From contig NZ_JANCTC010000004.1 in assembly GCF_024297145.1 (NCBI RefSeq), positions 248,001 through 312,000 on the forward strand: DNA of 64,000 bases, in the 5' to 3' direction. The position numbers were made by a program, and so were the translations under genes. The notes beneath the pieces were generated by a model, which did not search any database, was not told where the DNA came from, and was given only the letters and a program-made list of their open reading frames with translations. This stretch comes from Mesorhizobium sp. LMG 17147 (lineage in GTDB: Bacteria > Pseudomonadota > Alphaproteobacteria > Rhizobiales > Rhizobiaceae). Positions 8,710 to 17,201 of this stretch are shown here, piece after piece (positions within the stretch are counted from its first letter, which is position 1; every line of letters starts with the position of its first letter).

Positions 8710-9384
8710 CTATCTCAGCCGCTTCGGCCGTGGGTCGGACAGTTCCCCGGCCAGCCGGCGGTCGAGGTAGTCCGCGCATTCCTCGATCAGAAGCTCCGCA
8801 TGGTTGGCAAAGAAATGGTTGGCGCCGGGCAAGGTCTTCTGGGTGATGGTAATGCCTTTTTGCGTGTGCAGCTTGTCGACCAGGCCCTGCACGTCCTTGG
8901 GCGGCGCGACCTTGTCGGCGTCGCCGTGGATGATCAGGCCGGACGACGGGCATGGCGCCAGGAACGAGAAATCATAGGTATTGGGCTGGGGCGCGACCGA
9001 GATAAAGCCCTCGATCTCCGGCCGGCGCATGAGAAGCTGCATGCCGATCCACGAGCCGAACGAATAGCCGGCAACCCAGCAACTCTTGGAATCCGGATGC
9101 AGCGACTGCACCCAGTCGAGCGCTGCCGCAGCGTCGGACAACTCGCCGGTGCCGTGGTCGAACTCTCCCTGGCTGCGGCCGATGCCGCGGAAATTGAAGC
9201 GCAGCGTGGTGAAATTGCGCTTCTGGAACATGTAGAAGAGGTCGTAGACGATCTTGTTGTTCATCGTGCCGCCGAACTGGGGGTGCGGGTGCAGGACGAT
9301 GGCAATCGGCGCGCTCTTTTCCTTCGAGGGCTGATAGCGACCCTCCAGACGGCCGGCCGGACCGGTGAAAATGACCTCAGGCAT
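8710..9384 (-). CDS. Alpha/beta hydrolase
   Basis: 224 aa from the ATG at 9384, which has a GGAG ribosome-binding site; the longer frame to 9426 lacks one. The fold is intact. LHPHPQFGGTMNNKIVYDL and FNFRGIGRSQGEFD lie in the first third. The nucleophile elbow GYSFGS sits near residue 105, the acid is in IIHGDADKVAPP, and the catalytic histidine is in GANHFFANH near the end. This short form (CocE/dienelactone-hydrolase-like, KANL3-type) is widespread in rhizobia. The substrate is unknown. It forms an operon with the downstream paiB. Confidence 0.85.
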   Translation of the reverse strand: MPEVIFTGPAGRLEGRYQPSKEKSAPIAIVLHPHPQFGGTMNNKIVYDLFYMFQKRNFTTLRFNFRGIGRSQGEFDHGTGELSDAAAALDWVQSLHPDSKSCWVAGYSFGSWIGMQLLMRRPEIEGFISVAPQPNTYDFSFLAPCPSSGLIIHGDADKVAPPKDVQGLVDKLHTQKGITITQKTLPGANHFFANHAELLIEECADYLDRRLAGELSDPRPKRLR

Positions 9385-9488
9385 GAAATACTCCACTTGG
9401 CATAAATTGCGCGGCGCCCGGAACAACTTTTCCTCTGGCCCCAGTTTTCCCTAGGCCTTGACGCAGGGCGAGCGTCTTTCTAGAAGCT

Positions 9489-9509
9489 AGTTTAGAATTG
9501 TTCAAAACT
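9489..9509. promoter_or_regulatory. Candidate Irr box (iron control element) of the suf operon
   Basis: AGTTTAGAA (9489-9497), three bases, then TTCAAAACT (9501-9509): 9-bp inverted arms with one mismatch. This matches the rhizobial iron-control-element pattern TTTAGAA-N3-TTCTAAA recognised by Irr. It lies 130 bp upstream of the first suf-cluster gene, in the space shared with the divergent hydrolase. Irr control of suf genes in Rhizobiales is established; binding here is inferred. Confidence 0.55.
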
Positions 9510-9638
9510 GGGCGGCCAAAACTGTGGCTCGGCCACCCGCGCCGCAAGCCGCGTAAATAGGACGTCTTGCCTTGCAATTTCAAGGAAATAACGCGCTATC
9601 TTCGCGGAACGGCTTTTGAAGGGACCAGTTGGACGGAA

Positions 9639-10814
9639 ATGGCCGGAGCACGCGCCTATCTCGACTACAATGCCAGCGCGCCGCTGCTTGCCGCCGCGCG
9701 CGCGGCGGTGGTCGCCGCGCTCGACGTCGCCGCCAACCCGTCCTCCGTCCATGCCGAGGGCCGCGCTGCGCGGCGGCTGATCGAGGATGCCAGGCGCAAT
9801 GTGGCGCGACTGGTCAACGCCGGGGCCGAGCATGTCGTATTCACCTCCGGCGCGACGGAAGCGGCCTCGACGCTGCTGACGCCGGACTGGCAGATGGGGC
9901 GCGGTGCTGTCCGTATGAGCCGGCTCTATGTGTCCGAGGCCGATCATCCTTGCCTGCTGAACGGCGGGCGTTTCCCAGCGGCGCAGGTGATACGGATCGG
10001 CGTCGACGCCGGCGGCGTCGTCAGGCTCGACGTTTTGGCCGAGGCTCTCGCCCAGCATGACAAGGCCGAAGGCTTGCCGCTGGTGGCCATCCACGCTGCC
10101 AACAATGAAACCGGCGTAATCCAGCCGGTCGGCCGCATCGCCGAAATCGTCAAGGCGGCGGGTGGCATCCTGGTCGTCGATGCCGTGCAGGCAGCCGGCC
10201 GCATTCCGCTCGATATATCAGAGGCTTACGCAGACTATTTTATTCTCTCGTCGCACAAGATCGGCGGCCCCAAGGGCGTCGGCGCCATTGTCGCGGCGTC
10301 GGACCTGATGATGCCAAAACCCCTGGTCAGCGGCGGCGGCCAGGAAAAGGGCCATCGGGGCGGCACCGAAAACCTGGCGGCGATTGCCGGGTTTGGTGCG
10401 GCCGCTAGCGAAGCGTCTGCCGGCTTGCAAACGATCGAAGCGGTGCGGCAGCGTCGCGACGAAATCGAGGCGATCGTTAAAAAGCTTGTTCCGGACGCCG
10501 AAATCTTCGGGACCGGCGCTGCAAGGCTTGCCAATACCACATTCTTCGCTATCGGCATCAAGGCCGAGACGGCGCAGATCGCCTTCGACCTTGCCGGTGT
10601 GGCGCTGTCGGCCGGATCGGCCTGTTCGTCGGGCAAAGTCGGGCCGAGTCACGTGCTGAAAGCCATGGGTTACGGCGATAGCGTTGGCGCCTTGCGTGTG
10701 TCCATCGGCCACGCGACCAGCGCCGAGGATATCGAGCTGTTTCGCGCGGCGCTGGCGACGATCGTTGCACGGCAAGCCGGTAGGGAAAAGGCGAACAGGG
10801 AAAAGGCCGCCTGA
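9639..10814 (+). CDS. Cysteine desulfurase (IscS/NifS-like), first gene of suf cluster
   Basis: 391 aa from the ATG at 9639 (MAGARAYLDYNASAP, with GGA just upstream). The frame extends to 9567, but the added residues lie outside the domain. PLP-dependent class V fold: TSGATEA near 70, HAANNETGVIQP near 155, Schiff-base lysine in SSHKIGGPKG near 205, GGGQEKGHRGGTEN, and the active cysteine in SAGSACSSGKVGPSH near 330. The short segment around the cysteine places it with IscS/NifS (group I), unlike SufS downstream. It removes sulfur from cysteine for Fe-S cluster assembly. It sits behind a candidate Irr box and 187 bp before sufB. Confidence 0.92.
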   Translation: MAGARAYLDYNASAPLLAAARAAVVAALDVAANPSSVHAEGRAARRLIEDARRNVARLVNAGAEHVVFTSGATEAASTLLTPDWQMGRGAVRMSRLYVSEADHPCLLNGGRFPAAQVIRIGVDAGGVVRLDVLAEALAQHDKAEGLPLVAIHAANNETGVIQPVGRIAEIVKAAGGILVVDAVQAAGRIPLDISEAYADYFILSSHKIGGPKGVGAIVAASDLMMPKPLVSGGGQEKGHRGGTENLAAIAGFGAAASEASAGLQTIEAVRQRRDEIEAIVKKLVPDAEIFGTGAARLANTTFFAIGIKAETAQIAFDLAGVALSAGSACSSGKVGPSHVLKAMGYGDSVGALRVSIGHATSAEDIELFRAALATIVARQAGREKANREKAA

Positions 10815-11001
10815 GCGCGGCGAAGGAATATTTGGGCCTTGTGGCCTGGTAGAGCCGTGCGTTCGAATTTGGCCGGGTGAATTTCCGGCATGAACGCACT
10901 ATATGAAACTTACGCCGCCGCGGGTGCCCAAGGGTGCTCGTTCGCGGTGCCATAGTTTGAAAACTGCCGGGCCTTGACCCCGGCGTGGATGGAGAACGCT
11001 G

Positions 11002-12519
11002 ATGCCTGCTGTGCAGGAGACGATCGATCGAGTTCGAAAGATCGATGTCGACCAGTATAAATACGGATTCCAGACCGAAATCGCGATGGACAAGGCCCCC
11101 AAGGGCCTGAGTGAAGACATTATCCGCTTCATTTCGGCGAAGAAGGACGAGCCGTCCTGGATGCTGGAATGGCGCCTGGAAGCCTATCGCCGCTGGCTGA
11201 CGCTGGACGAGCCGAAATGGGCGCGCGTCCACTATCCCAAAATCGATTTCCAGGACATCTATTATTACGCGGCGCCCAAGAGCACGCCCGGCCCGACTTC
11301 GCTCAGCGAGGTCGATCCCGAACTGCTGAAGGTCTATGAGAAGCTCGGCATTCCGCTCAGGGAACAGGAAATCCTCGCCGGCGTCCAGAAGACCGATGCC
11401 TCGGAGCTCGAGGAAGCCAGCGACAACGTCTACAAGTCCGGCCGCGTCGCCGTCGATGCGGTGTTCGATTCCGTCTCGGTCGTGACCACTTTCAAGAAGG
11501 AACTGGCGCAGGCCGGCGTCATCTTCTGCTCGATCTCGGAAGCGATCCGCGAGCATCCGGAGCTGGTGAAGAAATATCTCGGCTCGGTGGTGCCGACCAC
11601 CGACAATTTTTACGCCACGCTGAATTCAGCCGTGTTCACCGACGGTTCGTTCGTCTTCGTGCCCAAGGGCGTGCGCTGCCCGATGGAATTGTCGACCTAT
11701 TTCCGCATGAACGAGAAGAACACCGGCCAGTTCGAGCGCACGCTGATCATCGCCGAGGAGGGGGCTTACGTCTCCTATCTCGAAGGCTGCACGGCGCCGC
11801 AGCGTGACGAGAACCAGCTTCACGCCGCGGTGGTCGAACTGATCGCGCTCGACGATGCCGAGATCAAATATTCGACGGTGCAGAACTGGTATCCAGGCGA
11901 CGCCGAAGGCAAGGGCGGCATCTATAATTTCGTCACCAAGCGCGGCGACTGCCGCGGCCATCGGTCGAAGATTTCGTGGACGCAGGTCGAGACCGGTTCG
12001 GCCATCACCTGGAAATATCCGAGCTGCATCCTGCGCGGCGACGATTCCAGCGGCGAGTTCTATTCGATCGCGGTGTCGAACGGCTACCAGCAGGTCGACA
12101 GCGGCACCAAGATGATCCATCTCGGCAAGAACACGTCGAGCCGCATCATCTCCAAGGGCATTGCCGCCGGCTTCTCGCAGAATACCTATCGCGGCCAGGT
12201 CTCGGCGCACCGCAAGGCGACCAACGCCCGCAACTTCACCAACTGTGACTCGCTCTTGATCGGCGACCAGTGCGGCGCGCACACCGTGCCCTACATGGAA
12301 GCCAAGAATTCGACCGCGCAGTTCGAGCATGAGGCGACGACGTCGAAGATTTCCGAGGATCAGAAATTCTACGTCATGCAGCGTGGCATTCCGGAAGAAG
12401 AGGCGATCGCGCTGATCGTCAACGGTTTCGTCAAGGACGTCATCCAGCAGCTGCCGATGGAATTCGCCGTCGAGGCGCAGAAGCTGATCGGCATCAGCCT
12501 CGAGGGGAGCGTTGGGTGA
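11002..12519 (+). CDS. sufB: Fe-S cluster scaffold protein SufB
   Basis: 505 aa. SufB of the SufBCD complex, the scaffold on which Fe-S clusters are built in the cytoplasm. [20 protein letters not shown], the YLEGCTAP motif and [20 protein letters not shown] lie in order through the middle. The conserved cysteine region [20 protein letters not shown] is near residue 415. The ATG at 11002 follows a GGAG site. After the stop the operon is interrupted by 295 bp of repeats and then a GIY-YIG gene before sufC. Confidence 0.97.
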   Translation: MPAVQETIDRVRKIDVDQYKYGFQTEIAMDKAPKGLSEDIIRFISAKKDEPSWMLEWRLEAYRRWLTLDEPKWARVHYPKIDFQDIYYYAAPKSTPGPTSLSEVDPELLKVYEKLGIPLREQEILAGVQKTDASELEEASDNVYKSGRVAVDAVFDSVSVVTTFKKELAQAGVIFCSISEAIREHPELVKKYLGSVVPTTDNFYATLNSAVFTDGSFVFVPKGVRCPMELSTYFRMNEKNTGQFERTLIIAEEGAYVSYLEGCTAPQRDENQLHAAVVELIALDDAEIKYSTVQNWYPGDAEGKGGIYNFVTKRGDCRGHRSKISWTQVETGSAITWKYPSCILRGDDSSGEFYSIAVSNGYQQVDSGTKMIHLGKNTSSRIISKGIAAGFSQNTYRGQVSAHRKATNARNFTNCDSLLIGDQCGAHTVPYMEAKNSTAQFEHEATTSKISEDQKFYVMQRGIPEEEAIALIVNGFVKDVIQQLPMEFAVEAQKLIGISLEGSVG

Positions 12520-12533
12520 TGAGCTCTGGCTTT

Positions 12534-12752
12534 GCGTGGTCATCTGTGAGCTTGGCACCATCATCTCCGGATTTGGCGCCGTCATCCTCGGGCTTTGCGC
12601 CGACGTTACTGAGTTTCGCTCCGTCATCCTCGGGCTTGTCCCGAGGATCTACCGGCCTCTCAATACGGATCGCGCCACACCTCTGTTGGACAGCGGATCC
12701 TCGGGACAAGCCCGAGGATGACGGAGCGAAACTCAGTAACGTCGGCGCGAAG
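12534..12752. repeat. 21-bp tandem units merging into a perfect 53-bp inverted repeat
   Basis: Five consecutive 21-base units run from 12534 to 12638; units 3 and 5 share CCGTCATCCTCGGGCTT. The last two units belong to the left arm of an inverted repeat whose arms, 12597-12649 and 12696-12748, are perfectly complementary over 53 bp with a 46-base loop. Inside each arm is the smaller palindrome CCTCGGGCTTGTCCCGAGG. As RNA this would be a very stable hairpin between sufB and the following genes. The same palindrome recurs at 15342-15439. Confidence 0.9.
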
Positions 12753-12814
12753 TTCAAAGATGACCGCACAAATTTTAAGGATGGCGGTGCCTTGCGTAGG
12801 TCGTCAGCAGGAAA

Positions 12815-13201
12815 ATGACCGGCTTTGTTTACATGATGTCCGATAAGCCGCGTGGAGTTATCTACACTGGCGTAACCAGTGATTTGCATGCGCGAGTGTG
12901 GGAACACCGTAATGATGTGCACCGGGGTTTTACCTCGAAATACAAGGCAAAGAATCTGGTTTGGTTTGAGCGGCACCCGAATATCGTTCTCGCGATTCAG
13001 CGCGAAAAGTCTTTGAAGCGCTATCTCCGCGAATGGAAGACGAATCTGATTGAAGGTCTAAACCCGACTTGGCTGGATTTGTATGAGAGCATTGATGAGA
13101 TTGAGAATGTCTATCAGCCTCATCCGAGCACGATGATGTGGGTAACTACAATTAAAAGGCCGGCGGTGTTTGAGTACTGCGGTCGGGCGCCGAAGCCTTG
13201 A
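12815..13201 (+). CDS. GIY-YIG nuclease-family protein inside the suf operon
   Basis: 128 aa. Small single-domain GIY-YIG protein of the YhbQ/URI type. The motif appears as VYM (5-7) and YTG (17-19), followed by the conserved arginine region DLHARVWEHR (R27), Glu64 in REKSLKRYLREWK and Asn83 in LIEGLNPTWLDLY. All catalytic positions are present, so it may be an active nuclease. About 38 residues after the domain have no family counterpart and may be read-through into intergenic sequence. Base composition is visibly more A+T-rich than the suf genes, suggesting later arrival. It lies between sufB and sufC, 66 bp after the 53-bp inverted repeat. Confidence 0.85.
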   Translation: MTGFVYMMSDKPRGVIYTGVTSDLHARVWEHRNDVHRGFTSKYKAKNLVWFERHPNIVLAIQREKSLKRYLREWKTNLIEGLNPTWLDLYESIDEIENVYQPHPSTMMWVTTIKRPAVFEYCGRAPKP

Positions 13202-13256
13202 AGCAGTTGTTAAATCGAGTTTAGCCGGGCAGACGGCTACGGATAGGACGAATGGA

Positions 13257-14012
13257 ATGCTTGAAATCAGAAACCTCCATGCCCGTATCGTCGATGACGG
13301 CACCGAGATCATCCGCGGCCTGAATCTTTCGGTGAAGGCCGGTGAGGTCGCCGCCATCATGGGGCCGAACGGCTCGGGAAAATCGACGCTGTCCTATATC
13401 CTTGCCGGGCGCGAGGATTATGAGGTCACCGAGGGCGACATCCTCTACAACGGCCAGTCGATCCTCGACATGGATCCGGCTGAGCGCGCAACTGCCGGCA
13501 TCTTTCTCGCCTTCCAGTACCCGATGGAGATACCGGGCGTGGCGACGATGGAATTCCTGAAAGTGGCGATGAACGAGCAGCGCAAGGCGCGCGGCGAGGA
13601 ACCGCTGAAGATCCCGGAATTTCTGAAGCGCGTGAAGGAAGCTGCCGCCTCGCTCAACATGGACATGGCGATGCTGAAGCGGCCGCTCAATGTCGGCTTT
13701 TCCGGCGGCGAGAAGAAGCGCGCCGAGATCTTGCAGATGAAGCTTCTCGAGCCGAAGCTTTGCGTCCTCGACGAGACCGATTCCGGCCTCGATATCGACG
13801 CGCTGAAGATCGTCGCGGACGGCGTCAACACGCTGCGCTCGCCGGACCGCGCCATCGTCGTCATCACCCACTACCAGCGCCTCCTCCAATACATCGTGCC
13901 CGATACGGTGCACGTGCTCTACAGGGGACAGGTGATCAAGTCGGGCGACAAGTCGCTGGCGCTCGACCTCGAGGCCAATGGCTATGCCGGCGTGATCGGG
14001 CAAGCCGCGTGA
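13257..14012 (+). CDS. sufC: Fe-S assembly ATPase SufC
   Basis: 251 aa from the ATG at 13257 (MLEIRNLHAR), the usual SufC start and length. ABC-type ATPase: Walker A GPNGSGKS at 36-43, Q-loop in AFQYPMEIPG, signature FSGGEKKR near 145, Walker B LCVLDETDSGLD near 170 and the switch histidine in VITHYQRLL. It powers the SufBCD scaffold in the cytoplasm and is not a transporter. The gene is separated from sufB by the repeat element and GIY-YIG gene, but runs directly into sufD. Confidence 0.96.
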   Translation: MLEIRNLHARIVDDGTEIIRGLNLSVKAGEVAAIMGPNGSGKSTLSYILAGREDYEVTEGDILYNGQSILDMDPAERATAGIFLAFQYPMEIPGVATMEFLKVAMNEQRKARGEEPLKIPEFLKRVKEAAASLNMDMAMLKRPLNVGFSGGEKKRAEILQMKLLEPKLCVLDETDSGLDIDALKIVADGVNTLRSPDRAIVVITHYQRLLQYIVPDTVHVLYRGQVIKSGDKSLALDLEANGYAGVIGQAA

Positions 14013-14055
14013 GATGCCAGCAGGCCCGGAAGGCAAGCCAAACAAGGCGATACTG

Positions 14056-15324
14056 ATGAATATGCACACGACACCCCAGCGGACACCGGCCGAAACGGCG
14101 CTGATCGACGCCTTTGGCGAGCGGCTCTCGCTGCTGCCCGGCGACGGCGCGGTCATGCTGAAGCGCGACGACGCCATCGAGGCGATCAAGAGTGGCCTGC
14201 CGACGCGGCGCATCGAATCCTGGCACTATACGGACCTGCGCCGGCTGCTGATTTCGGTGCCGGACTTCGATCCGGCAGCGGTCGCGAAAGCCATTGCGCC
14301 GATCGTCGAGGGCTCCAGCGTTTTGCCGGTGCTGAACGGCGTTTCGAGTATGAAACTGCCCGATATCGAAGGCGTTGCCGTGCAGCGCCTGTCGGAGAAG
14401 CTGACTGACGGCAGCGCAGCATCTGGGCTTGAGTCTTATGGCAGCGACGACGCCATCGGCGCGCTCAACACCGCCTTTGTCGCCGACGGCTATTTCGTCG
14501 ACATCGCCGACGGTGCTCAACTGGATAAGCCGGTCGAATTGCAGAATTTGCAGGCCGGCGGACAGTCGCATGTGCGGCTGACCGTCCGCGTCGGCACCGG
14601 CGCCAAGGCTGTCGTCGTCGAGCGCCAGACGGGCGAGGGGGCGGCACTGGTCAGCTCGGTCAGCCAGCTTGTGCTTGGCGAGGGAGCCGAAGTGACATGG
14701 CTGGTCGTGCAGGAGCAGCCGGATACGGCGACGCATCTCGCCCAGTTCAAGGCGCATCTCGGCAAAAATTCGAAACTGACGCTGTTCGTCATGAATGCCG
14801 GCGGTAAGCTTGTCCGCCAGGAGGTCGTTGTGAAGACGACCGGCGAGGGCGCCGAATTCACGCTGCGCGGCATCAACCTTTTGGCCGGCGACACCCATTC
14901 CGACGTCACCATGGTGCTCGACCATGCCGTGCCGCACACCGCCTCGACCGAAGTCATCCGCAACGTGGTGACCGGCAGAGCGCGCGGCGTTTTCCAGGGC
15001 CGCATCAATGTCCACCAATATGCGCAGAAGACCAACGCCAAGATGGCCTGCAACACGCTGCTTCTGTCGGATGACGGCGAGTTCTCGACCAAGCCGGAGC
15101 TTGAAATCTTCGCCGACGACGTCGTCTGCGGCCATGGCGCGACCGTCACCGAGATCGACCACGGCCATCTGTTCTATCTGATGGCGCGCGGCATCGACGA
15201 GAAGACCGCGCGCGGCCTGCTGGTCAAAGCCTTCGTCGCCGAAGTGATCGAGGAACTGGACGACGAGGCCATCGTCGAGGCGCTGGAAGCACGGCTCGAC
15301 AACTGGTTCGTGGCGCACGGGTGA
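14056..15324 (+). CDS. sufD: Fe-S assembly protein SufD
   Basis: 422 aa from the ATG at 14056, which has AAGG eight bases upstream; an in-frame ATG at 14014 directly after sufC lacks a site. SufD is the SufB paralogue that completes the SufBC2D scaffold and helps iron entry. RRIESWHYTDLRRLL near 50 and the C-terminal beta-helix block with CNTLLLSDDGEFSTKPELEI and CGHGATVTEID are characteristic. Followed by a palindromic repeat and sufS. Confidence 0.94.
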   Translation: MNMHTTPQRTPAETALIDAFGERLSLLPGDGAVMLKRDDAIEAIKSGLPTRRIESWHYTDLRRLLISVPDFDPAAVAKAIAPIVEGSSVLPVLNGVSSMKLPDIEGVAVQRLSEKLTDGSAASGLESYGSDDAIGALNTAFVADGYFVDIADGAQLDKPVELQNLQAGGQSHVRLTVRVGTGAKAVVVERQTGEGAALVSSVSQLVLGEGAEVTWLVVQEQPDTATHLAQFKAHLGKNSKLTLFVMNAGGKLVRQEVVVKTTGEGAEFTLRGINLLAGDTHSDVTMVLDHAVPHTASTEVIRNVVTGRARGVFQGRINVHQYAQKTNAKMACNTLLLSDDGEFSTKPELEIFADDVVCGHGATVTEIDHGHLFYLMARGIDEKTARGLLVKAFVAEVIEELDDEAIVEALEARLDNWFVAHG

Positions 15325-15341
15325 GTGGCTTAAGATTCCGG

Positions 15342-15439
15342 CGTCATCCTCGGGCTTGTCCCGAGGATCTGCCGCGTGGGACCAGGAACTGGCAAAATCC
15401 GAGGGCTAGTAGATCCTCGGAACAAGCCCAAGGATGACG
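15342..15439. repeat. Second copy of the CCTCGGG palindromic element
   Basis: CGTCATCC to GGATCT (15342-15370) is nearly complementary to 15411-15439 (29-base arms, two mismatches, 40-base loop). The arm core CCTCGGGCTTGTCCCGAGG is identical to that in the 12.6-kb element. The right arm contains an ATG at 15434 in frame with sufS, so the repeat reaches into the start region of that gene. Confidence 0.85.
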
Positions 15440-15448
15440 GTCGAGACG

Positions 15449-16690
15449 ATGGACCAGAAAGTCGAAAACATTCCTTACGACGTCGAGGCGATCCGCCGCG
15501 ACTTCCCGATCCTGTCGCGGCAAGTCTACGGCAAACCGCTGGTCTATCTCGACAATGGCGCCTCGGCGCAGAAGCCGCAGGCCGTGCTCGACGCTATCCA
15601 GCACGCCTATTCCCAGGAATATGCCAACGTCCACCGCGGCCTGCATTTCCTGTCCAATGCCGCGACCGACGCCTATGAGAAGGCGCGCGAGACGGTGCGC
15701 CGTTTCCTCAACGCACCGAGCACCGACAACATCGTCTTCACCTCGAACACCACGGCGGCGATCAACACGGTCGCCTACGGTTTCGGCATGCCCAATATCG
15801 GCGAAGGCGACGAGATCGTGCTCTCGATCATGGAGCACCATTCCAACATCGTGCCGTGGCATTTCATCCGCGAACGGCAGGGCGCGAAACTGGTCTGGGT
15901 GCCGGTCGACGATCTCGGTGTCTTCCACACCGAGGAATTCGAGAAGCGGCTGACCGACCGCACAAAACTGGTTGCCATCACCCATATGTCGAACGCGCTG
16001 GGCACGGTGACGCCGATCAAGGAGATCGTGCGCATTGCCCATGCCCGCGGCATTCCGGTGCTGGTCGACGGCAGCCAGAGCGCCGTGCACATGCCGATCG
16101 ACGTGCAGGACCTCGACTGTGATTTCTTCGTCTTCACCGGCCACAAGGTCTATGGCCCGTCGGGCATCGGCGTGCTCTACGGCAAGAAGGATATTCTGGA
16201 GCGCATGCGCCCGTTCATGGGCGGTGGCGAGATGATCGAGGAGGTGACGCAAGACATCGTCACCTACAACGACCCGCCGCACCGTTTCGAGGCCGGCACG
16301 CCGCCGATCGTGCAGGCGATCGGGCTTGGTGCTGCGCTGGAATACATGGAAAAGATCGGCCGTGAGCGCATCGCAGCGCACGAGGCCGATTTGAAGGACT
16401 ATGCGCATCAGCGGCTGCGCGCCATCAACTCGCTGCGCATCTTCGGCGATGCGCCCGGCAAGGGCGCCATCATCTCGTTCGAGCTGCAGGGCATCCACGC
16501 CCATGACGTGTCGATGGTTATCGACCGGCAGGGCGTGGCGGTCCGCGCCGGCACGCATTGCGCCCAGCCGCTGTTGAAACGCTTCGGCGTAACATCCACA
16601 TGCAGGGCATCGTTCGGCATGTATAATACCAGGGCCGAAGTCGACACTTTGGCCGATGCGCTGGAGAAGGCGCGAAAGTTCTTCGGGTGA
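15449..16690 (+). CDS. sufS: Cysteine desulfurase SufS
   Basis: 413 aa from the ATG at 15449 (MDQKVENI). An in-frame ATG at 15434 lies inside the palindromic repeat with no spaced ribosome-binding site. PLP-dependent class V fold: YLDNGASAQKP, FTSNTTAAIN, SIMEHHSNIVPW, Schiff-base lysine in FTGHKVYGPSG near 230, and the active cysteine in RAGTHCAQPLL near 365. This RxGxHCA form is group II (SufS/CsdA), which normally gives its persulfide to a SufE or SufU partner; none is in this window. It overlaps the following sufT region. Confidence 0.96.
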   Translation: MDQKVENIPYDVEAIRRDFPILSRQVYGKPLVYLDNGASAQKPQAVLDAIQHAYSQEYANVHRGLHFLSNAATDAYEKARETVRRFLNAPSTDNIVFTSNTTAAINTVAYGFGMPNIGEGDEIVLSIMEHHSNIVPWHFIRERQGAKLVWVPVDDLGVFHTEEFEKRLTDRTKLVAITHMSNALGTVTPIKEIVRIAHARGIPVLVDGSQSAVHMPIDVQDLDCDFFVFTGHKVYGPSGIGVLYGKKDILERMRPFMGGGEMIEEVTQDIVTYNDPPHRFEAGTPPIVQAIGLGAALEYMEKIGRERIAAHEADLKDYAHQRLRAINSLRIFGDAPGKGAIISFELQGIHAHDVSMVIDRQGVAVRAGTHCAQPLLKRFGVTSTCRASFGMYNTRAEVDTLADALEKARKFFG

Positions 16691-16695
16691 CGATT

Positions 16696-17091
16696 ATGGA
16701 TGATGCCAGCCACACCGCCGAAAGCACGGCACTGGATACGACCACCAATGCGGCGGTTTCCGGGTCAACGATTCCTGCCGACGAACTGGCGCGGCTGACC
16801 GACGACATCGTCTCGGCGCTGAAGACGGTCTACGACCCGGAAATCCCGGCCGACATCTATGAGCTCGGCCTCGTGTACAAGATCGACATCGAGGACGACC
16901 GCTCGGTCAAGATCGACATGACGCTGACTGCACCCGGCTGCCCGGTGGCCGGCGAAATGCCGGGTTGGGTGGAAAATGCCGTCGGCGCCGTCGAAGGCGT
17001 CTCCGGCGTCGAGGTCAACATGACCTTCGACCCGCCCTGGTCGCCCGACCGCATGTCGGAAGAGGCACAGGTGGCGGTGGGCTGGTACTAG
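16696..17091 (+). CDS. sufT: SufT, MIP18/DUF59 Fe-S assembly factor
   Basis: 131 aa from the ATG at 16696; a GTG at 16687 overlapping the sufS stop is also possible. Residues ~35-130 are a DUF59/MIP18 domain: VYDPEIPADIYELGLVYKID, MTLTAPGCPVAGEMP with the conserved cysteine, and FDPPWSPDRMSEEA. SufT helps mature Fe-S proteins, particularly under high demand. It is a standard member of rhizobial suf operons. Confidence 0.9.
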   Translation: MDDASHTAESTALDTTTNAAVSGSTIPADELARLTDDIVSALKTVYDPEIPADIYELGLVYKIDIEDDRSVKIDMTLTAPGCPVAGEMPGWVENAVGAVEGVSGVEVNMTFDPPWSPDRMSEEAQVAVGWY

Positions 17092-17201
17092 CATCCGACC
17101 AGCCAGAGGCTGGCGCACTTGCGCCGGGTACAAAACTTCACCATTTTAGGTGAGGAATCATTCGGCAGGCCTTGAACCTGCGCGCAATGGAGAAGGAAAA
17201 C

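Noticed and set aside
12534..12748. CRISPR-like array
   Set aside because: The repeats are contiguous and palindromic with no spacers, and no cas genes are present.
12494..12976. ORFs on both strands through the 21-bp repeats
   Set aside because: They are open only because the 21-base unit is a multiple of three. The 7-residue repeats reflect DNA structure rather than a protein.
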